Part shown: in pieces, positions 33,445 to 41,802 of the stretch | Numbering within the stretch: position 1 is the first letter of the stretch | Layout: every line of letters starts with the position of its first letter | Assembly: GCA_035495815.1 (NCBI GenBank) | Contig: DATJFH010000092.1 | Coordinates: 6,855 to 70,854, forward strand | DNA length: 64,000 nucleotides | Source of the DNA: DATJFH01 sp035495815 | GTDB taxonomy: Bacteria > Acidobacteriota > Terriglobia > Bryobacterales > Bryobacteraceae | Direction: 5' to 3' | The notes under the pieces: model-generated | What the model saw: the letters and a program-made list of their open reading frames with translations, nothing else | Told to the model about the DNA's origin: nothing | The model's database searches: none | Position numbers and translations under genes: made by a program

Positions 33445-33478
33445 AAGGCAGCCCCGGAAAAGGGCTGCCTTATCTTTC
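33445..33478 (+). terminator. Intrinsic terminator after the rhodanese operon
   Basis: AAGGCAGCCC (33445-33454) and GGGCTGCCTT (33462-33471) form a perfect 10-bp stem with a 7-base loop, followed by ATCTTT. It lies between convergent genes: the rhodanese pair from the left and carD from the right. Confidence 0.75.
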
Positions 33479-33500
33479 CCAGCTGAAAAATCCCGTTCCC

Positions 33501-34010
33501 CTAGAGAACGGCGGGCACGTGCAGATCGGCCTTGTTCAGCGCTTTTTCAATCAGCGCTTCGGCCTCCGCTTCATTCACTCCCTTTGAAATCGCGAGTTCG
33601 CTGACCAGCAAGTGCCGGGAGCGGTCGAGCATTTTCTTTTCACGGAAGGAAAGCGGTTTCTCGTTCTGGAGAATGAGGAGAGTCTTGAGGACCTCGGCCA
33701 CCTGAAGGAGACTGCCCGTCTGCATTTTGTCGGTGTTCTCCTTGAACCGGCACTTCCAGTCCGTGGGACACTCGCAACTACCCGTCGCCAGGAACCCCAA
33801 AACACGCGAGACTTCATTCGTCTTGGTGATTTTCCGAAGTCCGATGTTGGTGACGTTCGAAAACGGCACCATCACCGTCATGCTGCTATAGAGGAGCTTG
33901 AGAAGGTAAAACTTCTCGAAATTGGAACCGAACGCGCGAGAGCTGATGTTTTCGATGGTCCCAATCCCTTGATTGGGATAAACTACTTTTTCACCGATCA
34001 CGAAGGTCAT
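33501..34010 (-). CDS. carD: CarD/CdnL family RNA polymerase-binding regulator
   Basis: 169 residues from the ATG at 34008-34010, with AGGAG nine bases before it; a longer open frame reaches 34100 but lacks a ribosome-binding site and would cover the promoter. Residues 1-60 (TFVIGEKVVYPNQGIGTIE) form the Tudor-like RNA-polymerase-interacting domain. The helical C-terminal part carries DWKCRFKEN with the Trp that wedges into the promoter bubble in mycobacterial CarD. CarD stabilises open complexes, especially at rRNA promoters. It is transcribed alone from a strong promoter whose spacer contains a palindrome. Confidence 0.9.
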   Translation of the reverse strand: MTFVIGEKVVYPNQGIGTIENISSRAFGSNFEKFYLLKLLYSSMTVMVPFSNVTNIGLRKITKTNEVSRVLGFLATGSCECPTDWKCRFKENTDKMQTGSLLQVAEVLKTLLILQNEKPLSFREKKMLDRSRHLLVSELAISKGVNEAEAEALIEKALNKADLHVPAVL

Positions 34011-34071
34011 ACGGAGATCTCTCCTAACACCGGCGCTGAGTTGTACTACCTGAAGCGTATCTAGACAATGC

Positions 34072-34100
34072 ATGATAACCGCATATATGCGGATTGTCAA
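34072..34100 (-). promoter_or_regulatory. Strong promoter of carD
   Basis: Minus strand: TTGACA (complement of 34095-34100, full consensus), exactly 17 bp, TATCAT (complement of 34072-34077, five of six). Initiation would be near 34065, with a leader of about 55 nt. This is the best sigma70 promoter in the window, in a locally AT-rich stretch. Confidence 0.75.
34079..34092. promoter_or_regulatory. Perfect 14-bp palindrome in the carD promoter spacer (candidate operator)
   Basis: CCGCATATATGCGG is its own reverse complement and fills most of the 17-bp spacer between the -35 and -10 boxes of carD. A dimeric repressor bound here would block RNA polymerase. The spacer is 17 bp, not the 19-20 bp of MerR-type promoters. 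Confidence 0.5.
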
Positions 34101-34110
34101 TCATCCGCTA

Positions 34111-34126
34111 ACGCTAAAGATAGCGT
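34111..34126. repeat. Short inverted repeat upstream of the carD promoter
   Basis: ACGCTA (34111-34116) and TAGCGT (34121-34126) are separated by four bases. It lies just upstream of the carD -35 box and 112 bp beyond the end of the FG-GAP gene. It could be a second operator or a small hairpin; the rest of 34127-34237 holds no gene I can see. Confidence 0.3.
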
Positions 34127-34237
34127 CAAATAGAGCTTACAGTACTATTAGCTAAAAGATAATTATGGATTATCGGCGTTTGGCCTCCGGCGTGCGCCGC
34201 AAGATAACACCCTGACGAGGTGGTTGTCGCTTCGGCG

Positions 34238-35398
34238 CTACTTTAGGGCTGACTCATTCCAATAGATCTTCACGTTCTGGGTCTTTCGCCCGGCAGCGAC
34301 GATCTCGGGTTTGCCATCGCCATCGAGATCGGCGACCGCCAGATCTTCAACAGCCACGCCGCCCTCGTCGAGCAGCATCGATCGCGCCCACCGGCCATCC
34401 GCGGACCGTTTGTAGATGGCGATTCCGAAGTTCTTCTCCCGCCAGCCCACTGCCAGCTCCTCCGCGCCGCCTTTATCGAAATCGCCCCATCCGAGCGCAT
34501 GCGCTCCGGCCAGCTTGTCTTCGATGATCTGCTTGGGCCAGGGCTTGGCCGCAGCGGCCTTTCCGGAGGGCTCCTCGTACACCGCAATGGCATTTCCATG
34601 CCAGGGCTCCACGGTAGCGAGGACACGTCTCGCGGCCGTCAGCCGGCCCATTTTGATCTCCCCCGGATTCCCTTCCCCGACCAGCCTCTTCGACCAGGCT
34701 CCGCCCGGCCCGCGCTTCACCAGGTAGAGGCCCTCGCTGCTGGCTGCCAGGATCCCGTCCTGCCGGCCGCCGTCGAATCGCGTGACGATCAGGTTATGGA
34801 TGATATGGAGGGACTGATCGGCGACTTCCACGGGCCACGGGTCGCGCGCCGGATCCTTCGGGACGCGGAAGACCAGGATCCTGGCGCCCGCCCCCCGCTG
34901 CCAGTTGGGACCCTTCGTGCCCCGGCCCTGCAGCGGCGCCACGATAAGCTCTGCCCTGCCGTCTCCGTCGACGTCGCCCCACCGCATGCGGTGCAAGGTG
35001 GGCTCCTCAGCGATGGCGGTCAGCTTCCAGGGCGCGGAGGCGTCCGGGGTGCGGCCGATCCACTGCAGCGAACCGCCGGCGGCGGTGTTCGACGGCTGCC
35101 AGTCGGCGCCGACGGCGAAGTCCAGCTTACCGTCGCCATCGATGTCGTGGGCGGCGATGCAGACGTTGTCCTTCTTCGTCCCGCCGTCGAGGATGACGTG
35201 CTTCTTCCAGGACGGGTTCTCGAACCAGACTACCTGGGTAGGATTGATGGCGACGATATCGGGCTTGCCGTCCTGGTTGACGTCGGCGGTGAGCACGGCG
35301 TAGACAACGCCGAAATCACGCTGGATTTCCTGCGCGCGAAAATTCATTCCGGCGTGCGCCGCGGCAGCCATAAAGGGGAGCAAAGCGATCCATCGCAT
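34238..35398 (-). CDS. Exported FG-GAP/VCBS repeat beta-propeller protein
   Basis: 386 residues. A signal peptide (MRWIALLPFMAAAAHAG) leads into a propeller of FG-GAP/VCBS repeats, seen as calcium-binding loops such as DVNQDGKPDIV, DIDGDGKLDFA, DVDGDGRAELIV and DLDGDGKPEIV. Each loop has the DxDGDG pattern. Such proteins are periplasmic or extracellular binding scaffolds; no catalytic motif is visible. The gene is alone, 74 bp before (downstream in the chromosome) prmC, which is read in the same direction. Substrate or partner is unknown. Confidence 0.85.
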   Translation of the reverse strand: MRWIALLPFMAAAAHAGMNFRAQEIQRDFGVVYAVLTADVNQDGKPDIVAINPTQVVWFENPSWKKHVILDGGTKKDNVCIAAHDIDGDGKLDFAVGADWQPSNTAAGGSLQWIGRTPDASAPWKLTAIAEEPTLHRMRWGDVDGDGRAELIVAPLQGRGTKGPNWQRGAGARILVFRVPKDPARDPWPVEVADQSLHIIHNLIVTRFDGGRQDGILAASSEGLYLVKRGPGGAWSKRLVGEGNPGEIKMGRLTAARRVLATVEPWHGNAIAVYEEPSGKAAAAKPWPKQIIEDKLAGAHALGWGDFDKGGAEELAVGWREKNFGIAIYKRSADGRWARSMLLDEGGVAVEDLAVADLDGDGKPEIVAAGRKTQNVKIYWNESALK

Positions 35399-35472
35399 GG
35401 GCGGATTCTACCATGCGTGCAAATCGGGGTCTGCCGCCCAGGGCTTGGGCGCCGGCGCGGCGGGAATCGCAT

Positions 35473-36306
35473 TCATCGAAAGGAAAGCGCACAAGAGACG
35501 ACCCGCGGGATTCCGGCCAGGTCCGCGATCAGGCGGATGTCTTCGAAACCATCCAGCAGGGATTGCACCCGGCCGCTGCCGTTGTAGCCGAGTTCCAGAA
35601 TCAGCCTCCCGCCGGGACGCAGCACGCGGCGCGCCCCGGAGATCAGCCGCTCGTAGATTTCAAAGCCGGTAGGGCCGCTGGTGAGGGCGATACGCGGTTC
35701 GTGGTCACGCACCTCGCGCGCCAGGCCCTCCAGCTCGGCCTCGGGTACGTAAGGCGGGTTCGAGACCAGAACGTCGATGGAACAGCCGGCGATGGCGTCC
35801 ACCAGGTCGCAGGCAACCAGATTGACGCGCGCGCCCAGCCGCGAGGCGTTGTCCGCCGCCACGCGCAGCGCAGGCTGCGATATGTCGGTCGCCCAAACAT
35901 CCGCGCCGGTTTCGATTTGCAGTGTGACGGCAATCGCTCCGGAGCCGCAGCCGGCGTCGAGGATACGGCCGGCGCTCCCGCGGACGGCAAGAGCGGCTTC
36001 GACGACATGCTCGGTCTCGGGCCTCGGAATCAGGACGTCCGGGGTCACGCGGAACGGACGGCCGTAGAATTCCTGCGTCCGGGTGATGTATTGAGTGGGG
36101 ACTCCGTTCAGCCGCTGGTGGAGATACCGTCCATAATGCAGCCATTCGACTTCGCGCAGCTTCTGTTCCGGATGGCCGTAGAGCCAGGCGCGGTCATGAT
36201 GCAGCGCATGGGCGAGCAGGACTTCCGCCGTCAGCCGCGGCGCGCTGATGCGGGCGTCTTCGAGGAGCTTCGCGCCCTGCCGCAGGGCCGAACCCACGTC
36301 CAACAT
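35473..36306 (-). CDS. prmC: Peptide chain release factor N5-glutamine methyltransferase PrmC
   Basis: 277 residues, the normal PrmC length. An N-terminal helical domain is followed by the linker YGRPFRVTPDVLIPRPETE, typical of PrmC, the SAM loop ILDAGCGSGAIAVTL, and the catalytic NPPY motif in VLVSNPPYVPEAE. PrmC methylates the Gln of the GGQ motif in release factors RF1 and RF2. It lies 11 bp downstream of prfA, its substrate's gene, an arrangement found in many bacteria. Confidence 0.95.
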   Translation of the reverse strand: MLDVGSALRQGAKLLEDARISAPRLTAEVLLAHALHHDRAWLYGHPEQKLREVEWLHYGRYLHQRLNGVPTQYITRTQEFYGRPFRVTPDVLIPRPETEHVVEAALAVRGSAGRILDAGCGSGAIAVTLQIETGADVWATDISQPALRVAADNASRLGARVNLVACDLVDAIAGCSIDVLVSNPPYVPEAELEGLAREVRDHEPRIALTSGPTGFEIYERLISGARRVLRPGGRLILELGYNGSGRVQSLLDGFEDIRLIADLAGIPRVVSCALSFR

Positions 36307-36317
36307 CCCAAACCACT

Positions 36318-37400
36318 CTAAGCGGCCTGCACGCCCTGCGCCTTCATTTTCTCGGTCTGGTAGTGCTGGGTTAGGCCTTCGATGATCTGGTCGAGCCGGC
36401 CGTCCATGACGGCGTCGAGCTGGTGCAGCGTCAGTCCGATGCGGTGATCGGTGACCCGGTTCTGCGGGAAATTGTAGGTGCGTATCTTCTCGCTGCGATC
36501 GCCGGAGCCGACCATGCTGCGCCGCTCGGCGCCGAGCGCGGCCTGCTGTTTCTCCAGCTCCAGCTCATACAGCCTCGACCGCAGCACACGCTCGGCCTTG
36601 GCGCGATTCTTGATCTGCGATTTCTCATCCTGGCAGGAGACTACCAGGCCGGTGGGCAGGTGCGTGATCCGTACCGCGGAGTATGTGGTATTCACGGATT
36701 GTCCGCCGGGACCGGAGGAGCAGAAGGTGTCGATGCGGATGTCCTTGGCTTCGAGCTTGACCTCGACTTCGTCCGCTTCCGGCAGGACGGCAACCGTAAC
36801 CGCGGAAGTGTGCACGCGACCCTGCTGCTCGGTCGCCGGCACGCGCTGCACGCGATGCACCCCGCTCTCGTACTTCATCTTGCTGTAGACCTTCTCACCG
36901 TTGACCAGGGCGATGACTTCCTTCAACCCGCCTACCGCCGATTCGCTGACCGAAGTGACTTCAATCCGCCAGCGCTGCGATTCGGCGTACCGGTTATACA
37001 TGCGGAAGATCTCCGCGGCGAACAGGGTGGCTTCATCGCCGCCGGTACCGGCGCGGATTTCGAGCACGACGTTCTTCTCGTCGTTGGGATCCTTGGGCAG
37101 CAGCAGGATTCGCAACTCTTCTTCGATTTTCACCTTGACCGGCTCGAGGCGGGCGATCTCGTCGGCGGCCATCTGCTTCAGGTCGGGATCAGACTCCATG
37201 AGCATGGGACGGGCTTGCTCGAGGTCGCCCTCGACGCGCTTCCATTCCCGATACTTGGCAACCAGCTCGAAGAGATCGCTGTGATTCTTGGCCGCCTTGC
37301 GGTAGCGATCGCCGTCGCTGATGATCTCCGGGTCCGCAAGCTGGCTCGAAAGCTCCTCGAAACGCACTTCGATCTGTTCGAGCTGTTTCGCGAATTGCAT
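36318..37400 (-). CDS. prfA: Peptide chain release factor 1 (RF1)
   Basis: 360 residues, typical RF1. The GGQ loop is visible in SSGPGGQSVNTTYSAVRI, which reaches the peptidyl-transferase centre. The tripeptide recognition region for UAA/UAG lies in the segment around RVPATEQQGRVHTSAVTVAVLP; the PAT tripeptide is the RF1 form. It acts in the cytoplasm on terminating ribosomes. The next gene downstream, prmC, modifies the GGQ glutamine. The upstream neighbour DUF1385 is 6 bp away, so the three are one operon. Confidence 0.96.
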   Translation of the reverse strand: MQFAKQLEQIEVRFEELSSQLADPEIISDGDRYRKAAKNHSDLFELVAKYREWKRVEGDLEQARPMLMESDPDLKQMAADEIARLEPVKVKIEEELRILLLPKDPNDEKNVVLEIRAGTGGDEATLFAAEIFRMYNRYAESQRWRIEVTSVSESAVGGLKEVIALVNGEKVYSKMKYESGVHRVQRVPATEQQGRVHTSAVTVAVLPEADEVEVKLEAKDIRIDTFCSSGPGGQSVNTTYSAVRITHLPTGLVVSCQDEKSQIKNRAKAERVLRSRLYELELEKQQAALGAERRSMVGSGDRSEKIRTYNFPQNRVTDHRIGLTLHQLDAVMDGRLDQIIEGLTQHYQTEKMKAQGVQAA

Positions 37401-37406
37401 GGTGAA

Positions 37407-38387
37407 TTAGGCGATGATGAGCTCGCCGCCCTGCTTGGCTTCGAGCCACATCGCGCGGTCCAAAGCGCAGATGGCTACGGTCGCCTGGGCGTCGCTCGGC
37501 GGCTGGGTGGTGATGCGCTGGAGCCACAATCCGGGAGCGGTCAAGGTGGAAAGAAACGAGCCCCGCCGTTTTGCCGCGAAGCGAATCAGCTCGTAGCTGA
37601 TGCCGGCGATAACCGGAAGCAGCGCCACCCGGGACAGCAGCCTGAGAGCGAAGCTGTCGAACGGAATCAGCGTGTAGACCACCATGGAAACCAGCATCAC
37701 AACCAGCAGGAAGCTGGTACCGCAGCGCGGGTGATAAGTGGTGAAAGCCTGCGCGTTCTCGACGTTGACGGGCGCGCCGGATTCATAATTGAACACTACC
37801 TTGTGCTCCGCTCCGTGGTATTCGAACACCCGCCGGATGTCTTTCCAGCGTGAAATCAGCAGCAGGAATCCGACGAAGATCAGCATGCGGATCACGCCGT
37901 CGGCGGCGTTGAACGCAATGCGTCCCTGCAGCGCCGGGTACCACTTTCCGAGCGCCGTCACCGCGTAGAGCGGAACCAGTTTGTAGAGGAAAACAAAGAA
38001 TGCGAACGAAAAGACCAGGTTCAACGTGAGCATCCAGGACGATACTTCCACCGGCTGCGCTTTGGAGGATTCCTCCTCGCTCAACGCCGCGTTCGAAGAA
38101 AATCGCAATGCCTTGATCCCCAGTGACATGGCCTGGCCCAGCGTGCCCAGGCCGCGCATTACCGGATACTTGAACAGCGGGTACTTCTCCGACATGCGGG
38201 CGACAGGCATCTCTTCCGTCACGATCTCGCCATTGGGTTTGCGTACCGCGACACAATAGCTATGCGGCGCGCGCATCATGACACCTTCGATAACAGCTTG
38301 CCCGCCGACCAGCGTCTCTTCGCCGCTTTCGAGCACGGGCATCAACTGAATGTGCGCCGCAAGACGCAGGAACCCACTGAATGTCAC
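37407..38387 (-). CDS. DUF1385 (YqhQ-like) membrane protein
   Basis: 326 residues from a GTG at 38385-38387 with AGGAG nine bases upstream; an ATG at 38342 has no such site. After LVGGQAVIEGVMMRAPHSY, the signature of DUF1385, come about four membrane helices (around residues 118-140, 165-183, 228-250, 255-275) with FEYHGAEHKVVFNYES between them. The function is unknown in the family. DUF1385 genes commonly precede prfA-prmC, as here, suggesting a link to translation or the envelope that is not understood. Confidence 0.9.
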   Translation of the reverse strand: MTFSGFLRLAAHIQLMPVLESGEETLVGGQAVIEGVMMRAPHSYCVAVRKPNGEIVTEEMPVARMSEKYPLFKYPVMRGLGTLGQAMSLGIKALRFSSNAALSEEESSKAQPVEVSSWMLTLNLVFSFAFFVFLYKLVPLYAVTALGKWYPALQGRIAFNAADGVIRMLIFVGFLLLISRWKDIRRVFEYHGAEHKVVFNYESGAPVNVENAQAFTTYHPRCGTSFLLVVMLVSMVVYTLIPFDSFALRLLSRVALLPVIAGISYELIRFAAKRRGSFLSTLTAPGLWLQRITTQPPSDAQATVAICALDRAMWLEAKQGGELIIA

Positions 38388-38483
38388 GAGACAATACTCC
38401 TGATTACAAGATACGACTATTCCAGAATAGCATACCCGAGGCGCCGCTCCGGAGCCCTGAAGCGGACTGCCGCCCGCAGCATG

Positions 38484-39338
38484 CTACCAGTATTTGAGGA
38501 TGAGAGCCTTGGTTTGCCGGACACCTTCCACCGGGTCGCCCTTGCCTTCGTACTCGATCGAGATGGGACCCCGGTAGTGATTCTTCTTCAGCATTCCCAG
38601 AACGCGCGGGAAGTCGTATTCGGCGGCCTCGCCTTTTTCATCGAAAACATTCACTTTTACATGGGTGACGAAAGCGTAGGGCGCGACCTTGGCCACTTCT
38701 TCGTAGCGCACTTCCGGCGGGAAGTTGCCAAAATCCACCAGTGCGCCGACCCACTTGGGATCGGTCGCCTGGATGATTTTTACGATATTCTCCGCCGTCT
38801 TGGAAACCCCGCCGTGATTTTCCATCGAAATGCGGATTTTGAGCTCCTTGGCCAGCGGAACCAGCTCTTCGTTGAAGATCCTGATAATACGATCGACTCC
38901 GGCCGTGTTGTCGGCATTCTCGGCGCCGGTGGAGCCGACGTTGATCCGAACCACGGGAGCGCCAAGCCGGGCGGCGGCGCGCATTTTGCGCTTGTCGGCT
39001 TCGATCTGCGCCCGGCGCTTTCCTTCGTCTGCCACGGCCAGGTTGCCTTCGATCACGTAGCAGGTGACCACCCGTCCGGCCTTCCTGACAGCTGCTTTGA
39101 CTTCGTCGATAAAAGCGTCATCGACGGTCTTGAAGAACATGTCGTTGTAGGAAATGCCCGGAATACCCTGCTGTTTATAGAATTCCGGGACGGTAAGCAT
39201 ATCCAGCTTTCCGGCGCGAATCAGGTCGCGGTAGCTGTAGGTCTCCGAAGCCAGGATATTTCCGCCCCTCAACACCGGATCCTGCGCGGCGGCCTGCCAG
39301 CTCAGCGCCAGGAGAAGGCAAATCTGCTTTCGACGCAT
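38484..39338 (-). CDS. Exported sugar phosphate isomerase/epimerase-like TIM-barrel protein
   Basis: 284 residues with a signal peptide (MRRKQICLLLALSWQAAAQ), so it is placed outside the cytoplasm, unusual for this superfamily. The barrel of the AP-endonuclease-2/xylose-isomerase type shows ISMENHGGVSKT (candidate catalytic Glu), WVGALVDFGNFPPE, FVTHVKVNVFD (metal His) and ISIEYEGKGD. No sugar can be assigned. It lies 14 bp after a nitrilase-family gene and forms a set of three with it and the DUF1501 gene. Confidence 0.8.
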   Translation of the reverse strand: MRRKQICLLLALSWQAAAQDPVLRGGNILASETYSYRDLIRAGKLDMLTVPEFYKQQGIPGISYNDMFFKTVDDAFIDEVKAAVRKAGRVVTCYVIEGNLAVADEGKRRAQIEADKRKMRAAARLGAPVVRINVGSTGAENADNTAGVDRIIRIFNEELVPLAKELKIRISMENHGGVSKTAENIVKIIQATDPKWVGALVDFGNFPPEVRYEEVAKVAPYAFVTHVKVNVFDEKGEAAEYDFPRVLGMLKKNHYRGPISIEYEGKGDPVEGVRQTKALILKYW

Positions 39339-39352
39339 GAGAGTGATCGAGG

Positions 39353-40195
39353 CTATCTGGACGGCGCGTTGAGAATTTCCCGGTACAGATCCGGACGCCG
39401 TTCCCGAATCGCTCCGTGGCCGACGCGCCCGTCGATCTCGATGCGCGCCGTCACCACCTGGTCCGACTCGCCGCCGCTGTCCTTGGCGATCACCGTGCCC
39501 CTGGGATCGATGAACAACACCCGCTTCGGATGCACGAACGCGACGAATACGCTGTTCTCGTAGGCGCGCGTCCGCATCATCGCGTCGTTCATTTCGCTAT
39601 AGCCGCCCCAGGCGGGTACCAGGATCATCTGGGCGCCCTTGATGGCGAGAATCCGCGCAGTCTCGGGAAGTTGGCGATCGTAACAGATCAAGGCGCCGAG
39701 CCGTCCCAGCGCCGTCTCGGCTACCGGAAAATCCGTCCCCTTGGAGTTGTACGGCTCGTCGTTCGCGGTATGGGCTTTCGAGTAGTGCAGCGCGACGTCG
39801 CCCTTGGGGGAAAATACCACGGCGGTGTTGAACATCTTACCGCCCCGCATTTCCGCGAACCCCACCAGAAGATGAATATTCAGCTCACGCGCCAGCGCCC
39901 GGACGCGGTTCATGAGCGGTCCATCGATGCCCTCGCCCACGGACCGGTAGCGCTCCTCGGTCACACCCGGATTGGCCTTGTCATTGGCGACGTAGCCTTC
40001 GAGAAAGCCCTCCGGCGTGATCACCAGCTTGGCCCCGCGCGCGCTGGCCTGGCGGGCGAACGTGGACAGCTTGGCGAAATTCGCCTCCTTGTCCCATCGC
40101 TCCGGTGTGACCCGCAGCCCGGCCACGGTGAAAGCGTTCGGCGCCGCCTGCAGGCCCACCGCGCCAAGAATCAGAACCGCCCATCGAACGTACAT
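39353..40195 (-). CDS. Carbon-nitrogen hydrolase (nitrilase superfamily)
   Basis: 280 residues from the ATG at 40193-40195 with a GAGGAGG ribosome-binding site; the longer frame to 40243 lies in the preceding gene. A hydrophobic N-terminus (VRWAVLILGAVGLQAA) is a likely signal peptide, so the enzyme may be periplasmic. The catalytic triad is visible: Glu62 (VITPEGFLEG), Lys140 (HYSKAHTANDE) and Cys171 (ALICYDRQLPE). It would hydrolyse an amide or nitrile whose identity is unknown. It starts 10 bp after the DUF1501 stop. Confidence 0.88.
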   Translation of the reverse strand: MYVRWAVLILGAVGLQAAPNAFTVAGLRVTPERWDKEANFAKLSTFARQASARGAKLVITPEGFLEGYVANDKANPGVTEERYRSVGEGIDGPLMNRVRALARELNIHLLVGFAEMRGGKMFNTAVVFSPKGDVALHYSKAHTANDEPYNSKGTDFPVAETALGRLGALICYDRQLPETARILAIKGAQMILVPAWGGYSEMNDAMMRTRAYENSVFVAFVHPKRVLFIDPRGTVIAKDSGGESDQVVTARIEIDGRVGHGAIRERRPDLYREILNAPSR

Positions 40196-40205
40196 GAACA
40201 CCTCC

Positions 40206-41669
40206 TCATGCGAGCATCTTTTCGACCACATTACCATGCACATCCGTCAGCCGGAAGCGGCGGCCCTGGAATTGATATGTCAGCCGCTTATGATCCACTC
40301 CCAGGCAGTGCAGCAGGGTCGCCTGCAGATCGTGCACGTGGACCGGGTCGGAAACCACGTTATAGCAGTAATCGTCGGTCTCGCCGATGCTGACGCCGTG
40401 CTTGATCCCTCCGCCGGCGGCCCACATCGTAAAGCACCGCGGATGGTGATCCCGCCCGTAATTCGTCTGCGTGAGCGCGCCCTGGCAGTACACGGTCCGC
40501 CCGAACTCCCCGCCCCACACGATGAGCGTGTCGTCGAGCAGGCCCCGCTGCTTCAAATCGATCACCAGCGCAGCCGAGGGCTGGTCCACCGCCTGGCACT
40601 GCAGGGCCAGGTCCCGCGGCAGGTCGTTATGCTGATCCCAGCCCCGCTTGTAGAGCTGCACGAAACGAACGCCGCGCTCCACCAGCCGCCGCGCCAGCAG
40701 GCAATTGGCGGCGTAGCTCCCGCGCTTCCGCGCGTCCGGACCGTACAGCGCGAAGGTGCTCTCCGGCTCGTCCCCCAAATCCATCAGCGACGGAACCGAG
40801 GTCTGCATGCGGTACGCCATCTCGTACTGCTTGATGCGCGTCTCGATCTCCGGATCGCCGTAAACGTCGGCCTGCATCTGGTTGAGCTTGGCCAGACCGT
40901 CCAGCATGCGGCGCCGCGTATCCTTGCCGATCCCCGGCGGATCGAAAAGATACAGCACCGGGTCGCCGCCCGACCGGAACATCACGCCCTGGTGGCTCGA
41001 CGGGAGAAAGCCGCTGCCCCACAACCGCGAAAACAGCGGCTGATCGATATTCAATCCGCTCGATTGGGAAATGAGCACGACGAAAGCCGGCAGGTCCTGA
41101 TTCTCGCTGCCCAGCCCGTAGCTGACCCACGCGCCCATGCTCGGCCGCCCCGGCTGCTGGCTGCCGCTCTGGATGAACGTGATGGCCGGATCGTGATTGA
41201 TGGCATCCGTGTTCATCGTCTTCACGATGGCGATGTCGTCGACGATCTTCGCCGTATGCGGCAACAGCTCGCTCAGCCACGTTCCGGTTTTTCCGTGCCG
41301 GCTGAATTTGAAAGTCGGGCTGGCCACGGGAAACGAGCTCTGACCGGACGTCATGCCCGTAATGCGCTGGCCGCGCCGGATCGAGTCCGGCAGCTCCGTG
41401 CCCTGCAGCTTGCCCATGTTTGGTTTGTAGTCGAACAGGTCCATTTGAGAGGGCCCGCCCGACTGGTGCAGGAAAATCACGCGCTTTGCTTTCGGAGCAA
41501 AATGAGGCAGATCGGCGAGCCCGCCGGTCTTCGGATCGATAGCCGCAGTCGCGCCGAAACCGTCGGACGTCAGCAGCGAGCCGAGCGCGGCGGCTCCGAT
41601 CCCGGCGCTGGTGAACCCGAAAAAGTGCCGGCGCGTCATCGCCAGCCCAAGCTCATGCGGCAGTTTCAT
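40206..41669 (-). CDS. DUF1501 domain-containing secreted protein
   Basis: 487 residues, full-length. The leader MTRRHFFGFTSAGIGAAALG is Tat-like. Family marks are RVIFLHQSGGPSQMDLFDYKP, IVKTMNTDAINHDPAITFIQSG, and IVWGGEFGRTVYCQG followed by GRDHHPRCF. It is the longer DUF1501 type, distinct from the copy at 22471 and usually partnered with a DUF1549/DUF1553 gene, which is missing here. Function unknown, thought to be exported. It heads a three-gene unit with the nitrilase and TIM-barrel genes. Confidence 0.88.
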   Translation of the reverse strand: MKLPHELGLAMTRRHFFGFTSAGIGAAALGSLLTSDGFGATAAIDPKTGGLADLPHFAPKAKRVIFLHQSGGPSQMDLFDYKPNMGKLQGTELPDSIRRGQRITGMTSGQSSFPVASPTFKFSRHGKTGTWLSELLPHTAKIVDDIAIVKTMNTDAINHDPAITFIQSGSQQPGRPSMGAWVSYGLGSENQDLPAFVVLISQSSGLNIDQPLFSRLWGSGFLPSSHQGVMFRSGGDPVLYLFDPPGIGKDTRRRMLDGLAKLNQMQADVYGDPEIETRIKQYEMAYRMQTSVPSLMDLGDEPESTFALYGPDARKRGSYAANCLLARRLVERGVRFVQLYKRGWDQHNDLPRDLALQCQAVDQPSAALVIDLKQRGLLDDTLIVWGGEFGRTVYCQGALTQTNYGRDHHPRCFTMWAAGGGIKHGVSIGETDDYCYNVVSDPVHVHDLQATLLHCLGVDHKRLTYQFQGRRFRLTDVHGNVVEKMLA

Positions 41670-41767
41670 CGCCCTACTATTCTATCCCCGGAAACGGAAT
41701 ATCCCTAAAGGACGGTAATTGGTACTTCTATCTCATAGCAATGAAAACCGGTTAGACGACAGACCTA

Positions 41768-41796
41768 TTGGTTGCCGGGAAGCTTCTCTCTACACT
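41768..41796 (+). promoter_or_regulatory. Promoter placed for leaderless transcription of the PEP-CTERM gene
   Basis: TTGGTT (41768-41773), 17 bp, TACACT (41791-41796). The ATG starts at 41803, six bases after the -10 box, about where RNA synthesis would begin. No ribosome-binding site is visible before the ATG, which agrees with a leaderless mRNA. Confidence 0.4.
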
Positions 41797-41802
41797 TGAA
41801 CT

